Below are positions 41,301 through 49,802 of a DNA stretch of 64,000 bases, piece after piece. The DNA is from an uncultured Lachnospiraceae bacterium. GTDB taxonomy: Bacteria; Bacillota; Clostridia; Lachnospirales; Lachnospiraceae. Where the stretch lies: contig CALCMD010000082.1 of the NCBI GenBank assembly GCA_937965795.1, positions 1 through 64,000 of the forward strand. The letters are read 5' to 3'. The position numbers were made by a program, and so were the translations under genes. The notes under the pieces were generated by a model that was given only the letters and a program-made list of their open reading frames with translations, did no database searches and was not told where the DNA came from. Within the stretch, counting starts at the first letter, position 1, and every line of letters begins with the position of its first letter.

Positions 41301-44300
41301 AATCGCCGCTTTCTCTGTTTCAGAGTATTCTTCCCTCCACGTACCTGACGCGAAATCATACAGCCGGTACGCCATCAGGCTGACCGCCGGATGTACCACA
41401 TCACCGATCACCTCGCCGGAGGCCGCATCCGATACTTCATACTCATTCTTTGTATAGTAGATCACCAGCTTATCCCCGTCGCAGGAAATGTTCGGATTCA
41501 CATCCGCCACCGTATCCTCCTTTGTCTCGCGGGTGACAGCCATAATATCCCCAAAGCTCAGGCTGGAAACGTCAAACAGCGCCGCATGGATATCCAGTGC
41601 GTTCATCATGTCTACCCTGGAGGTCTCTTCGGTAAATGCCTTGTTTGCCGTAGACCATGCCACCAGGATTCCCTTATCGCCAAGATCCGATATGACTGGC
41701 GCTTCATCGAGCGTACCGTCATCTTCCAGTATCCGGGGCTCTGACCATTTGCTTCCGTCATAAACCGTATAATACAGGGCCGGGGCGTTTAATGCGTCCC
41801 TGTCTCCATGATCATCAAGGAATACTGCCAGAATCTTTCCGGTATCCCCGACAGGAACCATCTGGATATCCGGATGCGTATACAATCCCTCCTGTAGAAC
41901 CGTTTTCTCAAGTCCCGCTCCGTTTTCCTCGATGGAATAGCTCTCCATGCCGTCCCCGGCATTCCATTTGCCCCGGTTTTCGAGGTAAGCCCTTTCATCC
42001 GGCTGTAACATTTCGGCTGAATCATACAGATAATTCTGGCTTTCCAATTCCTCTAAAGCCGAAGGCGTGTTTCCAAACAGCGGTACATCCTTCGATACGA
42101 ACGGCCACGAACCGCCGATTCCAAGCACCTTTACGGAAATGCTGGCAGACAGGTTCACCGAGCCATAGTTCTCCCTTTCATCGGTAAAGAAAGTCATTTC
42201 AAACTGCGCTTTCCCGTCCACGGATACCTTGACCATATTTCCCAGCACCCCGGCTCCGGCAGAAATCGAGATATACGGGTCTACCTCAAACGTCCCGCTT
42301 CCGTCAAAAGCCCTGTTGTCTGACGTCAGATCGCAATTAAAGATGTTGATGCGGTCTTCATCCTTATCTTTTAGAGTGCCAAGATAATACCTCTTCGGAT
42401 TGGACTGGTCCGCACGTTCCTCCACCACAAAGAGTGCGCTTCCCTTTCCGCCTGCGCCAAATCCCAGGTTGATGGTGATTCCAATCGGCGTGGCAAAGGA
42501 AACGTTGACGTCCGCCCCGCCTTTGACCTCCGCATACACCATCATATTGCTGAAATACCACTGGTTTTCCTCTTCATCCAGCGCAAAGCTCATGGCAAAT
42601 TTAAACTCTACATCCAGGTTTACATTTGCCCCTACATTTGTCTTTACCTTCTCTTTCGATACGCTGGTATCGATTGCTTTGTCGTATTTCTCGTCAGCTT
42701 TCGTCTTTTCCGTCTGTGCCTTTCCGATTTTCTCATCCAATTCCTTCTGCTTGTCTTTGTCCTTCGTCCCGGCGCGTTCTTTTTTCAGCTTCGCAAGGTT
42801 CTCATCCGCTTTGGTCTTTCCGTCTGCTGCTGTCTGTAGGCTGTAAAGCTCTTTCTCCTTTGAGATTCCGTCCTTCGAAAATCCCAGACTCACGGTTTTT
42901 ACCGTCCGCCCGCTCTCATCTGTAGACGTTGATACTGCGTCGCTCTTGTCAAAATCCCCGTTCCATCCCAGATGGAAAGCGGAATTAATGGTTCCGATCA
43001 GTTTAATGACCGTATTCCCTCCTCCGAACGCAAAGCTGTTCGTCAAATCCAGGGTTCCGATTGCTTCCGTCAGGGAAATTCCTGTCTCCCGCTCAAAGCA
43101 GGCGTTTCCATTGCTGTCCTCGAACTGGACGGTCAGTCTCGTCCCTTTCGCCAGTTCCAGATTTTTCGGGTTAAAGTCCAGCGTAAACCAGCCGCCGTCC
43201 TCTGTCCTGATGGTATCCACGACCGTCTTGTTTACAGGCTTCCCGTCGCTGCTGTAGAATCGCAGCGTCGCTTTCTGTGGGATGACTGACGCAAGGCTTC
43301 CCGTCTGAATCTTCAGACGGAACAGGTTATCTCCGTTATTAATATCTTTCAGGTTTGTGATAGCAGTTTCTTTTCCATCCTCGACCCGGTATGCCGCCGC
43401 ACTGTTTACCCAGATTTTCTCATCCGTCTCGATTTCCAGAGGCTTAAAGCTTCCCGGATTACATACATAGGAAGTATTGATGGTTCCGCCGTTTGTTCCT
43501 GTGTAACTGATGTTTACCAGATAGTAACCGTAAACACTGAATGTGTCGTCGTAAACCTCAAAATATCCGTCTCCACCTTTGAGCCTGCTGCTGCTGGGGT
43601 TCATCTTCGTCACCTCGGACTGGTTGGATACGGTAACCGTCGCGCCGTTTACGCCCTTTTTCCTTTCCTTTCCGGTAAAGATTTCTTTGTCAATCAGGTA
43701 AACCCTTCCCTCAATGGACTGGGGGTTTTTTACCACTCTGGCCGGCTGGAAATCATAGTAGATCTTACTGAACGGAAGCTTCGTCGTATATGCCAGCACA
43801 TCGCCGCTTACCGGTGAAAACTCTGTGTACTCCTTATACGTTTCCTTCTCCTTCTCACTGGAAGTTCCCGAATCATCCAAATCCAGCGTCCCATCCCTCC
43901 AGTACGTGAGATAGCCCGGATCCGGCACTCCGATCATCCGGTACAGAGTTTCCAGAGAGGCAGGCTTTATTACCATATCTTTCCCTTTTTTCCCGGAAAA
44001 TCCCTGTTTCGTTTCCGGGTCATAATATACCACGGAGCCTTTGTCTGGATTATCTCCCAATTTATCCGCCTTTACGGTCAGGGTCGGCTCCGTATAGAGC
44101 ATATTGACGGTACAATCATGCAGCGGGGCAAGCTTAATCGTGTCCTTCCTTCCGGTAGCAATCGGCGTCACTGCTTTTCCCGGCTCCTTTACCTTGCCCT
44201 TACAAACATCCAGCTTTGTGCCAGACTCGCACACGGAAAACCCTGTGACGGCAAACCCTGTCTTTGCCACGCCTGTCACGCTGACGGTATCCAGCCTTTT

Positions 44301-46409
44301 TACTGACAGGGTGGTATTATTTCCATAGCCTTTGTAGCTGCCCTTCTGTGTCTCCTTATTTTCAAAAGTAATCGCTGCGTCTTTGACCTTAAATACCGGC
44401 CTGACATTTATAACATTATTTTCCTGTATATAATCCTTCCACTCCTGGATAAAAGATTTATCAAACTCAATATCGGGAATCGTAATGCTCCATGTCGTAG
44501 CGCTTCCTTTCTTCCGGAGCTGCCAGCCCTTGAACTCCACCCGGTCTCCATTAATCACCGTACCGGCGCTTGATTTCGCGGAAGTATTCAAAGACCAGCT
44601 AAAGTTCAGCTTGTCGCCCGGACGGTATACCGTAACGGAGGACAAGCCTTCGTTAATCGTCCCCTTTCCAAGCTGAAATACCGTCCCCGGCGTCCAGCCT
44701 CCTGTGCCGGAACTTGTGTAAACCTTTTCCACGTAAGTGTTCGTCGTATTCACCAGTTCTTTCTTCTGGTTATAGCCGTAATCATTGTTTATCGTATAGG
44801 TATACCCAGGATAAGCAATTTCTATCTTTTCCACATACAGGTTTGCATTCCTGTTTTCTCCCGTGGTTTTCACCCTCGCTTCTACTTTGCTGCCTGTTAC
44901 CTGTACGCCCTTAGACGCCACATTGATACTGGTTGTTCTTTTGTCAAAGGAGTCGCCGCTCTTTGTCTCCACCACTTTTCCATTAATGCTGAAGCTGACC
45001 TCACGTCCCCTTGCTGTTTTCTTGTCACAGCCGTCTTTGTAATCATACTTACCGCCTGTGGACTGCCAGGTAATCCTTACCTCGCTGGCCGTGGACAGAT
45101 CCAGTCCGCTAAGGAGCGTTCTGTTTGCGGTTCCGTTCCTGGAATTGTTTACATCCAGATTTGCCCCTACATTTCTCGTGTCCTTCCACTCAGAACCTTC
45201 CATCGTTTCCGTCACACTCGCAAGCGTCCCGTCCGGCTGCCTGTCCGTCACGGTCACCAGCGTAGCCTTTGCCGACTCCTCTACCCGCCCGGAAACAGAG
45301 CTTAAACCTACATAAAAGGACACGTCCTTCTCCGTATCGGAAGCCGGAAGCCTGACGCTCACTTCTTTACTCGTCATTCCCGCCGGAAATACCAGCTCCT
45401 GTGTCATGGATTCGTAGTCTGTGCCGGGGCTGGCGTCCACAGCCGAAGTCCCCACTGTAACCACAGACATCTGCTCTGTGCCCGCCGTCCTTTTGACTGT
45501 GACCTTCACTTCTCCCTCTGCCCTGTCCGCAGTAACGTGCTCTGCCTCCATCGCAAATACAGCTTCTTCTTTCTCGTCATTGTCGAGAATATTCATCCAT
45601 GCCGAATCGTTCGCGCCAAGCTCTGCTCCCGACGCGCCATAGAGTCCAAACATCACCTGTTCCTGGGACTCTGACAGCCCATCGTCAATCAGCTCTACCG
45701 TAATGACTTTTTTGTACTCCCCTTTTGCAAAATCCAGAGTACAGGAAACTCCGTCTATCTCCTCTATCATTTCCTGGACAGAACGCTCGCCCAGATTCAG
45801 GATTTCCCCGGCCTTTTCCTCTTCGCCGCTTCCATCCAGCTCCCTCCATGCCGTCTGCACCGGAACCACGCCTGTCTGCGCAGCTTTCGCTCCGGCAAGC
45901 CCCGTCCGGGATACGCCGTTTCCTGCGGCCTGGTTTACTGTTTCCATGTCTACGGGGGCTTCCGCCTCCACATCCATGCCCGGCTCCCCGTCCGTCACCT
46001 CCAGGGAATCCGCATACTGTTCCATCAGCGTCGCGCCGCCCGTTCCCTCCAGCGTACGGCTGAAGAAAGCAGACTCTTTCACCGTCATCAGATAATCGTT
46101 TCCGTAGGACGCCGATACATCCACGGCTTTCAGGCTGACGCTGGCCTCTCCCTCAGTTCCGCCCTGACGCACGACTGTGATTTCCAGCTTTTCTCCCTCA
46201 GTCCCCTGTATCTGCGTCGTATGGAAGCCAAACAGCCCGTTCGGATACTCTGCGGCATTTTGCGAAAGCTCTTCCCGCAGCGCCTGCTCCTGCGCTTCCT
46301 CTGCCGCCCTGTCCTCTGCGGCATAACCCGTCAGCGGAAACAGCTCTGTCCCCAGAAGGGCGATGGAAAGAAGCATGGCAATCTTCTTTTTCCTGTCTCT
46401 TTTCTTCAC
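38355..46409 (-). CDS. Giant secreted multidomain protein with BspA-like leucine-rich repeats
   Basis: The 2684-residue protein starts at GTG 46409 behind AAGGAGG and has a signal peptide ending near GYAAEDRA (~31). Calx-beta-like modules lie within ~60-390 (ASYGNDYLM, SPGTDYESM, ILDNDEK). Long beta-rich regions follow, with a coiled coil near 1215-1275 (KADENLAKLKKERAGTKDKD). A Big_2-like domain (VLWATENPDVAEADQAGYI) precedes about five LRR_5/BspA repeats at ~2545-2650 (IGKGAFQNCVNLAKVTFKG). No LPxTG signal is present. It heads the operon and its end supplies the peptide ribosome binding site. It may be a surface adhesin or display partner; the role is unknown. Confidence 0.85.
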   Translation of the reverse strand: MKKRDRKKKIAMLLSIALLGTELFPLTGYAAEDRAAEEAQEQALREELSQNAAEYPNGLFGFHTTQIQGTEGEKLEITVVRQGGTEGEASVSLKAVDVSASYGNDYLMTVKESAFFSRTLEGTGGATLMEQYADSLEVTDGEPGMDVEAEAPVDMETVNQAAGNGVSRTGLAGAKAAQTGVVPVQTAWRELDGSGEEEKAGEILNLGERSVQEMIEEIDGVSCTLDFAKGEYKKVITVELIDDGLSESQEQVMFGLYGASGAELGANDSAWMNILDNDEKEEAVFAMEAEHVTADRAEGEVKVTVKRTAGTEQMSVVTVGTSAVDASPGTDYESMTQELVFPAGMTSKEVSVRLPASDTEKDVSFYVGLSSVSGRVEESAKATLVTVTDRQPDGTLASVTETMEGSEWKDTRNVGANLDVNNSRNGTANRTLLSGLDLSTASEVRITWQSTGGKYDYKDGCDKKTARGREVSFSINGKVVETKSGDSFDKRTTSINVASKGVQVTGSKVEARVKTTGENRNANLYVEKIEIAYPGYTYTINNDYGYNQKKELVNTTNTYVEKVYTSSGTGGWTPGTVFQLGKGTINEGLSSVTVYRPGDKLNFSWSLNTSAKSSAGTVINGDRVEFKGWQLRKKGSATTWSITIPDIEFDKSFIQEWKDYIQENNVINVRPVFKVKDAAITFENKETQKGSYKGYGNNTTLSVKRLDTVSVTGVAKTGFAVTGFSVCESGTKLDVCKGKVKEPGKAVTPIATGRKDTIKLAPLHDCTVNMLYTEPTLTVKADKLGDNPDKGSVVYYDPETKQGFSGKKGKDMVIKPASLETLYRMIGVPDPGYLTYWRDGTLDLDDSGTSSEKEKETYKEYTEFSPVSGDVLAYTTKLPFSKIYYDFQPARVVKNPQSIEGRVYLIDKEIFTGKERKKGVNGATVTVSNQSEVTKMNPSSSRLKGGDGYFEVYDDTFSVYGYYLVNISYTGTNGGTINTSYVCNPGSFKPLEIETDEKIWVNSAAAYRVEDGKETAITNLKDINNGDNLFRLKIQTGSLASVIPQKATLRFYSSDGKPVNKTVVDTIRTEDGGWFTLDFNPKNLELAKGTRLTVQFEDSNGNACFERETGISLTEAIGTLDLTNSFAFGGGNTVIKLIGTINSAFHLGWNGDFDKSDAVSTSTDESGRTVKTVSLGFSKDGISKEKELYSLQTAADGKTKADENLAKLKKERAGTKDKDKQKELDEKIGKAQTEKTKADEKYDKAIDTSVSKEKVKTNVGANVNLDVEFKFAMSFALDEEENQWYFSNMMVYAEVKGGADVNVSFATPIGITINLGFGAGGKGSALFVVEERADQSNPKRYYLGTLKDKDEDRINIFNCDLTSDNRAFDGSGTFEVDPYISISAGAGVLGNMVKVSVDGKAQFEMTFFTDERENYGSVNLSASISVKVLGIGGSWPFVSKDVPLFGNTPSALEELESQNYLYDSAEMLQPDERAYLENRGKWNAGDGMESYSIEENGAGLEKTVLQEGLYTHPDIQMVPVGDTGKILAVFLDDHGDRDALNAPALYYTVYDGSKWSEPRILEDDGTLDEAPVISDLGDKGILVAWSTANKAFTEETSRVDMMNALDIHAALFDVSSLSFGDIMAVTRETKEDTVADVNPNISCDGDKLVIYYTKNEYEVSDAASGEVIGDVVHPAVSLMAYRLYDFASGTWREEYSETEKAAILENSGLQGQEAEAYYQNYVANWYGQIFMNTAPAVYIEESLDEQGYWTEEPVIYPGYTVRTGEIHENTVADETTTVSGSQEAVQTEPKIVDSDAITYSGISIFAYVVDYDSDMSTVNDRDVYVQLYDFEEDTFSHPIMVTSDYVEDTNVRFMRLGEGEKAQTYLSWLSDGDIKAMNLSALVKNSETALKKGVTDGGVEYYYINKSADCEAYEPASVIIQGPRDEETENSKSAITGFDVRVNGTYVYFVWTQRAFTLADGVEPDSEEASLAENQKIETQVYASRCDIFDGRMTGAIQVTSGEGMNYGDTAFTVDADGGMKVLASAAGTDVKSYEEFRDEIRAYNELAAEEDKVDLPDEEDYTEYAKVNEDQKKLVMLNVSAGEGYLALEDVSLENLAAGTDNSIAFAIKNEGFGAVENLELTVKDKDGKSLLLKSTTITEDETDTVQDEIVDSIRIDSLYGGDKWQGVAVCTLAEEDTAADYTIQVKTKDGVVIDETFHEEIADNTALTEFEVRQTEERDVFELKGKVENLADRISEANTLVFTMTDQDGQEQKIGEIPVSPIEQGGSFEFDTQVRVDSEKLFVTRRVEKEDQSLEALESTGCFHASVNGSRMTDTYERMVDGGAYRYVESIQEVRINDGSPITVEAGELKRVQANIKSSMADPEDKITGTEGLQVLWATENPDVAEADQAGYIEAKKPGTTELYAYIMPKNSTTRVTDDRVTEKMEYEELPNYNELPGEAIVMYSATVIVNAKNSGQPVVKQEPKPGEKVTVGEKVYVVTKSDGKAKEVSFAGLDKNSALAKSVAIPATVQIGGSSYQVTGIQAKALGGNKRITSVAVGSNVRTIGKGAFQNCVNLAKVTFKGKKVTKIDSQAFQNCKKLKTFKQNGTALKTIGKAAFKGCKSLTGFIVTKNVTQIGANAFLGCTKLKKVVFMGGRKVKMGSRAFYKTSPKAVFRVPKKRLAYYKKALKKARINKKAIIKRR

Positions 46410-46519
46410 CTGAACTCCTCCTTGTTCTTTTTCTATCTATTTTAGAATACTTTTCTTTATTACGGGCTTGCATTTTGCACCCGAATACCTGCACTTTAGG
46501 GAATTTTCCTTTCCCGACT

Positions 46520-46548
46520 TTGAATTTTTGTTCCATGTGTGATATACT
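46520..46548 (+). promoter_or_regulatory. Promoter of the LytTR response-regulator/kinase operon
   Basis: TTGAAT (46520-46525) and TATACT (46543-46548) are 17 bases apart, with TGTG before the -10. It lies in the 163-bp divergent region. On the opposite strand no good -35 precedes candidate -10 sites for the giant gene, as expected for activator-dependent transcription. Two TGCAC words 14 bases apart (46476, 46490) are the only visible repeats. Confidence 0.6.
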
Positions 46549-46572
46549 AAACAAACGAAGGAGGGGACTTTC

Positions 46573-47289
46573 TTGTATATAGCCTTATGTGATGATGATC
46601 AAACGACCCTAAAAGAATTAAAGACCTACGTTTCCGCACATTGCGCAGCGACCGCATACACGGTACAAATTGACTTCTTTTCGTGCGTGGAAGATTTTCT
46701 GAATTGCCGGCAGACATATGACATTGTATTTATGGATATTTATTATGACGGAATGAATGGAATGGACGCCGTAAAATATATGCAAAGGACAGAAAACTGC
46801 CAGATTGTATTTTCCACTGCCAGCCGGGAATATGCCGTGGAAGCTTTTGCCGTAGACGCCGCCCACTATCTGGTAAAGCCTTTAACCCAGGCAAAAGTCT
46901 CAGATGCCTTAGACCGCTGCCTGAAACGCATGAACCGGATTTCCGAAAGGATTCTGGAAATAAAAACCAGGAACGCAACGATTCCCATTCCTATGGCAAA
47001 TATCATTTATATCGAAGTCTTTAATAAAATCTCCGTCATCCACACGACCGGAAACACGTTGCAGACTTATACCTCTCTGGACGCCCTGTTCGAAGCTTTA
47101 GGTCCGCATATGTTCATGCGGGCACAGCGAAGCTACATTGTAAATATGAAATTTATAGATTCTTTTTTTTACGACCATATTCTTTTACAGAATGGGTTGG
47201 AAATTAAATTATCAAGAAATAACCGGAGCATTTTAAAAACCCAGTACCAGAATTTTTTGTTTGATCTGGCAAGAAAGGGGGAACTATGA
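46573..47289 (+). CDS. AgrA/LytTR-type response regulator
   Basis: This 238-residue protein starts at TTG 46573 behind GAAGGAGGGG; no ATG fits. The receiver has the acidic pocket CDDD (6-9), phosphoacceptor Asp55 (IVFMDIYYDGMNG) and Lys in LVKPLT. Residues ~130-232 are a LytTR DNA-binding domain (IIYIEVFNKISVIHTT, FMRAQRSYIVNMKFID). Its stop overlaps the kinase start (ATGA). It is divergent from the 26-kb peptide operon and is its probable activator. Confidence 0.92.
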   Translation: MYIALCDDDQTTLKELKTYVSAHCAATAYTVQIDFFSCVEDFLNCRQTYDIVFMDIYYDGMNGMDAVKYMQRTENCQIVFSTASREYAVEAFAVDAAHYLVKPLTQAKVSDALDRCLKRMNRISERILEIKTRNATIPIPMANIIYIEVFNKISVIHTTGNTLQTYTSLDALFEALGPHMFMRAQRSYIVNMKFIDSFFYDHILLQNGLEIKLSRNNRSILKTQYQNFLFDLARKGEL

Positions 47290-48626
47290 TTTTTTTCCGC
47301 ATGTTTTTCGGCTGTCTTCTACAACTGGCGCCCTTTGCTTTTCTGTGTTTTTATCCTTTCAAAGACCATCTGCGGTTCTCTGCCCGGAAAGTGTGTGTCA
47401 TCTGCGGTATTAGTTTCCCGCTGCTGGCAGCTTTTTTCGCTGTAACCTGCTGTTTTCTGAAAACCATGCTGCCCCCGGCTCAGATACTTTTCGTATCCGC
47501 AAACATGGTCTTTTTGTTCTGCCTGATTCCCTGCGTCTTTCTATACTGGTACCTGGTGCGGGAAATCTGGCAGAAAAAACTGTTTATTTTTTCCTTCACC
47601 ATGACGGCCGCCCTGACTATGACCTCTCTGGATACCATACTGGAAACCTGGAAACAGCAAAATTTTAGTGACGGGCTTCCCTATAATGGAACCACGCTGC
47701 TTACCCTGGCTATCCTGACGTCCGTCATACTTCCTCTTTTGCTGCTTCTGCTGAAGCGCTGCTATCTCCCGATCGCCAACGAACTGGACAGGCGGGAAAG
47801 CGGCTATCTGTCCCTGCTGTCTGTTTTTCTCTTTCTTTTGCTGGGCAGCGGGCTGATTCCCATTGATTATATGAACATTTTTAACCCCATGACCCTGTTT
47901 CTCTATTTTGCCCTGATGTTTACTATATTTATCGTTTACTTTATATGTTTCCGGATTTTTTTCCTTTCCCATCAGAACATAAAAGAAATGCAGGCGCTTA
48001 CTCAGACACAGCATCAGCTTGAAATCCAGACGGAACAGTACAAACGCATTCTGGAAACCACGGAAAATAACCGGAAAATGCACCACGACCTCCGGCATCA
48101 TATTCTGATTCTACAGAGCCTCTTAGATTCCGGAGAAACGGAAAAAGCCAGCGACTATCTTCAAAACTATGTACAAATCCTGCGCAGATATGAAGTAACA
48201 AAGTTTTGCAGCCATATCGTGACAAACATGATTGTAAGTCATTATCAGTCTCTGGCTCTTGATAAGGGGATTACCTTTACTGCCCGCATCAACGTCCCGG
48301 ACAGCCTTATGATTTCTGACTTTGATATTGCAATCCTTCTTGGAAATCTTCTGGAAAACGCCATAGAATCGGCAAATCACGCCAAAGACCATAACCGCTT
48401 CATTTCCCTGAACATCATCTGTTCCGGAAAAATGCTCGCCGTTACCGTGGACAATGGTTTTAACGGATGTGTAAACCAAAACAAAGGAACGTATCTCTCC
48501 ACAAAACCGCATCATACGGGAATCGGCCTGCAAAGCATCGCAGGCATTGCGAAAAAGTATCATGGCGGCGTACAATTTTCCCATGAGGGAGCCATATTCC
48601 ATTCCTCTGTTATGCTGTCCGCATGA
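47286..48626 (+). CDS. AgrC-like sensor histidine kinase (GHKL)
   Basis: The 446 residues comprise about six to seven membrane helices (1-225), a dimerisation helix with the probable phosphoacceptor His267 (RKMHHDLRHHI), and a GHKL ATPase with NLLENAIES and TGIGLQSI. This is the arrangement of peptide-sensing kinases such as AgrC. The membrane part, not an outside domain, would detect ligand. The exported double-glycine peptide of the divergent operon is the natural candidate ligand; this is inference. Confidence 0.9.
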   Translation: MIFFRMFFGCLLQLAPFAFLCFYPFKDHLRFSARKVCVICGISFPLLAAFFAVTCCFLKTMLPPAQILFVSANMVFLFCLIPCVFLYWYLVREIWQKKLFIFSFTMTAALTMTSLDTILETWKQQNFSDGLPYNGTTLLTLAILTSVILPLLLLLLKRCYLPIANELDRRESGYLSLLSVFLFLLLGSGLIPIDYMNIFNPMTLFLYFALMFTIFIVYFICFRIFFLSHQNIKEMQALTQTQHQLEIQTEQYKRILETTENNRKMHHDLRHHILILQSLLDSGETEKASDYLQNYVQILRRYEVTKFCSHIVTNMIVSHYQSLALDKGITFTARINVPDSLMISDFDIAILLGNLLENAIESANHAKDHNRFISLNIICSGKMLAVTVDNGFNGCVNQNKGTYLSTKPHHTGIGLQSIAGIAKKYHGGVQFSHEGAIFHSSVMLSA

Positions 48627-48691
48627 CCTTCCCACGACTGAAAAATTTCGTATCATTAACTTTTTCGATGTATATCATTAAAATTATCAAA

Positions 48692-48720
48692 TTTACAAAT
48701 GCCCCTTTTAAATTTATAAT
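48692..48720 (+). promoter_or_regulatory. Promoter of the orphan binding-protein gene
   Basis: TTTACA (48692-48697) and TATAAT (48715-48720) are 17 bases apart, 31 bases before ATG 48752. Confidence 0.6.
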
Positions 48721-48751
48721 AAAGCTATACACTTGAAAGGGGAAAAATACT

Positions 48752-49714
48752 ATGAAAAAAAGAATCTTCATTATTCTGCTGATAATCCTGATACTTGGAG
48801 GTTTTGCATGGGGTTTTCTGAACAGCCGCAAGGATCCTTCCAGCTTTACCGTGGGAATCTGCCAGTTTATGCAGCATGATGCACTGGATGAGGCCACGCA
48901 GGGCTTTAAAGACGCTCTCACAGAAAAACTGGGAGACCGTGTCATTTTTGATGAAAAGAATGCACAGGGCGATTACTCCGTATGCACCGCCGCTATGAAT
49001 GATCTGGTATCGAAGGATGTGGATCTGATTCTTGCAAACTCTACCGCAGCCCTTCAGACCGCCGCCACTTCTACGACAGAAATTCCCATCCTCGGAACCT
49101 CTGTCACCAATTACGCCGCCGCACTCCAAATTGACGGCTTTGATGGAACCGTGGGAGGAAACATCTCCGGCACCACAGATCTGGCCCCGTTAGAGGAACA
49201 GGCCGCCATGATAAGGGAACTGTTCCCGGAAGCCAAAAAAGCCGGACTTCTTTACTGCTCCTCCGAGCCAAATTCCGAATACCAGGCAGAGGTAATCCGT
49301 TCCGAACTGGAGGCTCTGGGCTTTACGTGCGAAGCATACCCATTCTCTGATTCCAACGCGATTTCCTCCGTCACCATCACAGCCTCCTCCGCCTGCGACG
49401 TCCTCTACATCCCTACAGACAATGCGGCAGCGGCCAACGCCGAATTGATTGCCAATATTTGTGTGGCAGACAAGACTCCTGTTATCACCGGCGAGGAGAG
49501 TACCTGCCGGATTTGCGGAGCCGCTACACTTTCCATTGATTATTATTCGCTTGGGTATGCGACCGGAGAAATGGCCGTACGTATTCTGGAGGACGGAGAA
49601 GACATCGCAACAATGCCGATTGAATTCCCCGCCAGGTTCACAAAGAAATATAATGAAACCATCTGCAAAAAACTTGGGATTGAAGTACCCAAAGACTACG
49701 TAGCGCTTCCATAA
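48752..49714 (+). CDS. ABC_sub_bind/TrpX-like substrate-binding protein, orphan
   Basis: The 320 residues have an N-terminal membrane anchor (IFIILLIILILGGFAWGF, no lipobox Cys) and the ABC_sub_bind fold: VGICQFMQHDALDEATQGFKDAL, ILGTSVTNYA, GTTDLAPLEEQAAMIRELFP, DVLYIPTDNAAAANAE. Relatives such as TrpX bind tryptophan or related aromatics and sit beside an ABC permease and ATPase. Here none follows; a bidirectional terminator does. It has its own promoter and AAAGGGG ribosome binding site. Transport partners must be elsewhere, or it is a receptor. Confidence 0.85.
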   Translation: MKKRIFIILLIILILGGFAWGFLNSRKDPSSFTVGICQFMQHDALDEATQGFKDALTEKLGDRVIFDEKNAQGDYSVCTAAMNDLVSKDVDLILANSTAALQTAATSTTEIPILGTSVTNYAAALQIDGFDGTVGGNISGTTDLAPLEEQAAMIRELFPEAKKAGLLYCSSEPNSEYQAEVIRSELEALGFTCEAYPFSDSNAISSVTITASSACDVLYIPTDNAAAANAELIANICVADKTPVITGEESTCRICGAATLSIDYYSLGYATGEMAVRILEDGEDIATMPIEFPARFTKKYNETICKKLGIEVPKDYVALP

Positions 49715-49754
49715 CAAACCAGACGCTCTTGTTATCATACAGCGCTTTCTGCCT

Positions 49755-49802
49755 AAAAAGAACCGCCAAACGGATACGCTTACCCGTTCGGCGGTTCTTT
49801 TT
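49755..49802. terminator. Bidirectional terminator
   Basis: AAAAAGAACCGCCAAACGG and CCGTTCGGCGGTTCTTTTT pair over 19 positions with one mismatch and a 10-base loop. T-runs exist on both strands, so it ends the binding-protein gene and the convergent antiporter operon. Confidence 0.9.

Noticed and set aside
46476..46494. TGCAC repeats as LytTR binding sites
   Set aside because: The spacing of 14 bases and the short word do not fit the usual tandem 9-base sites about 21 bases apart.
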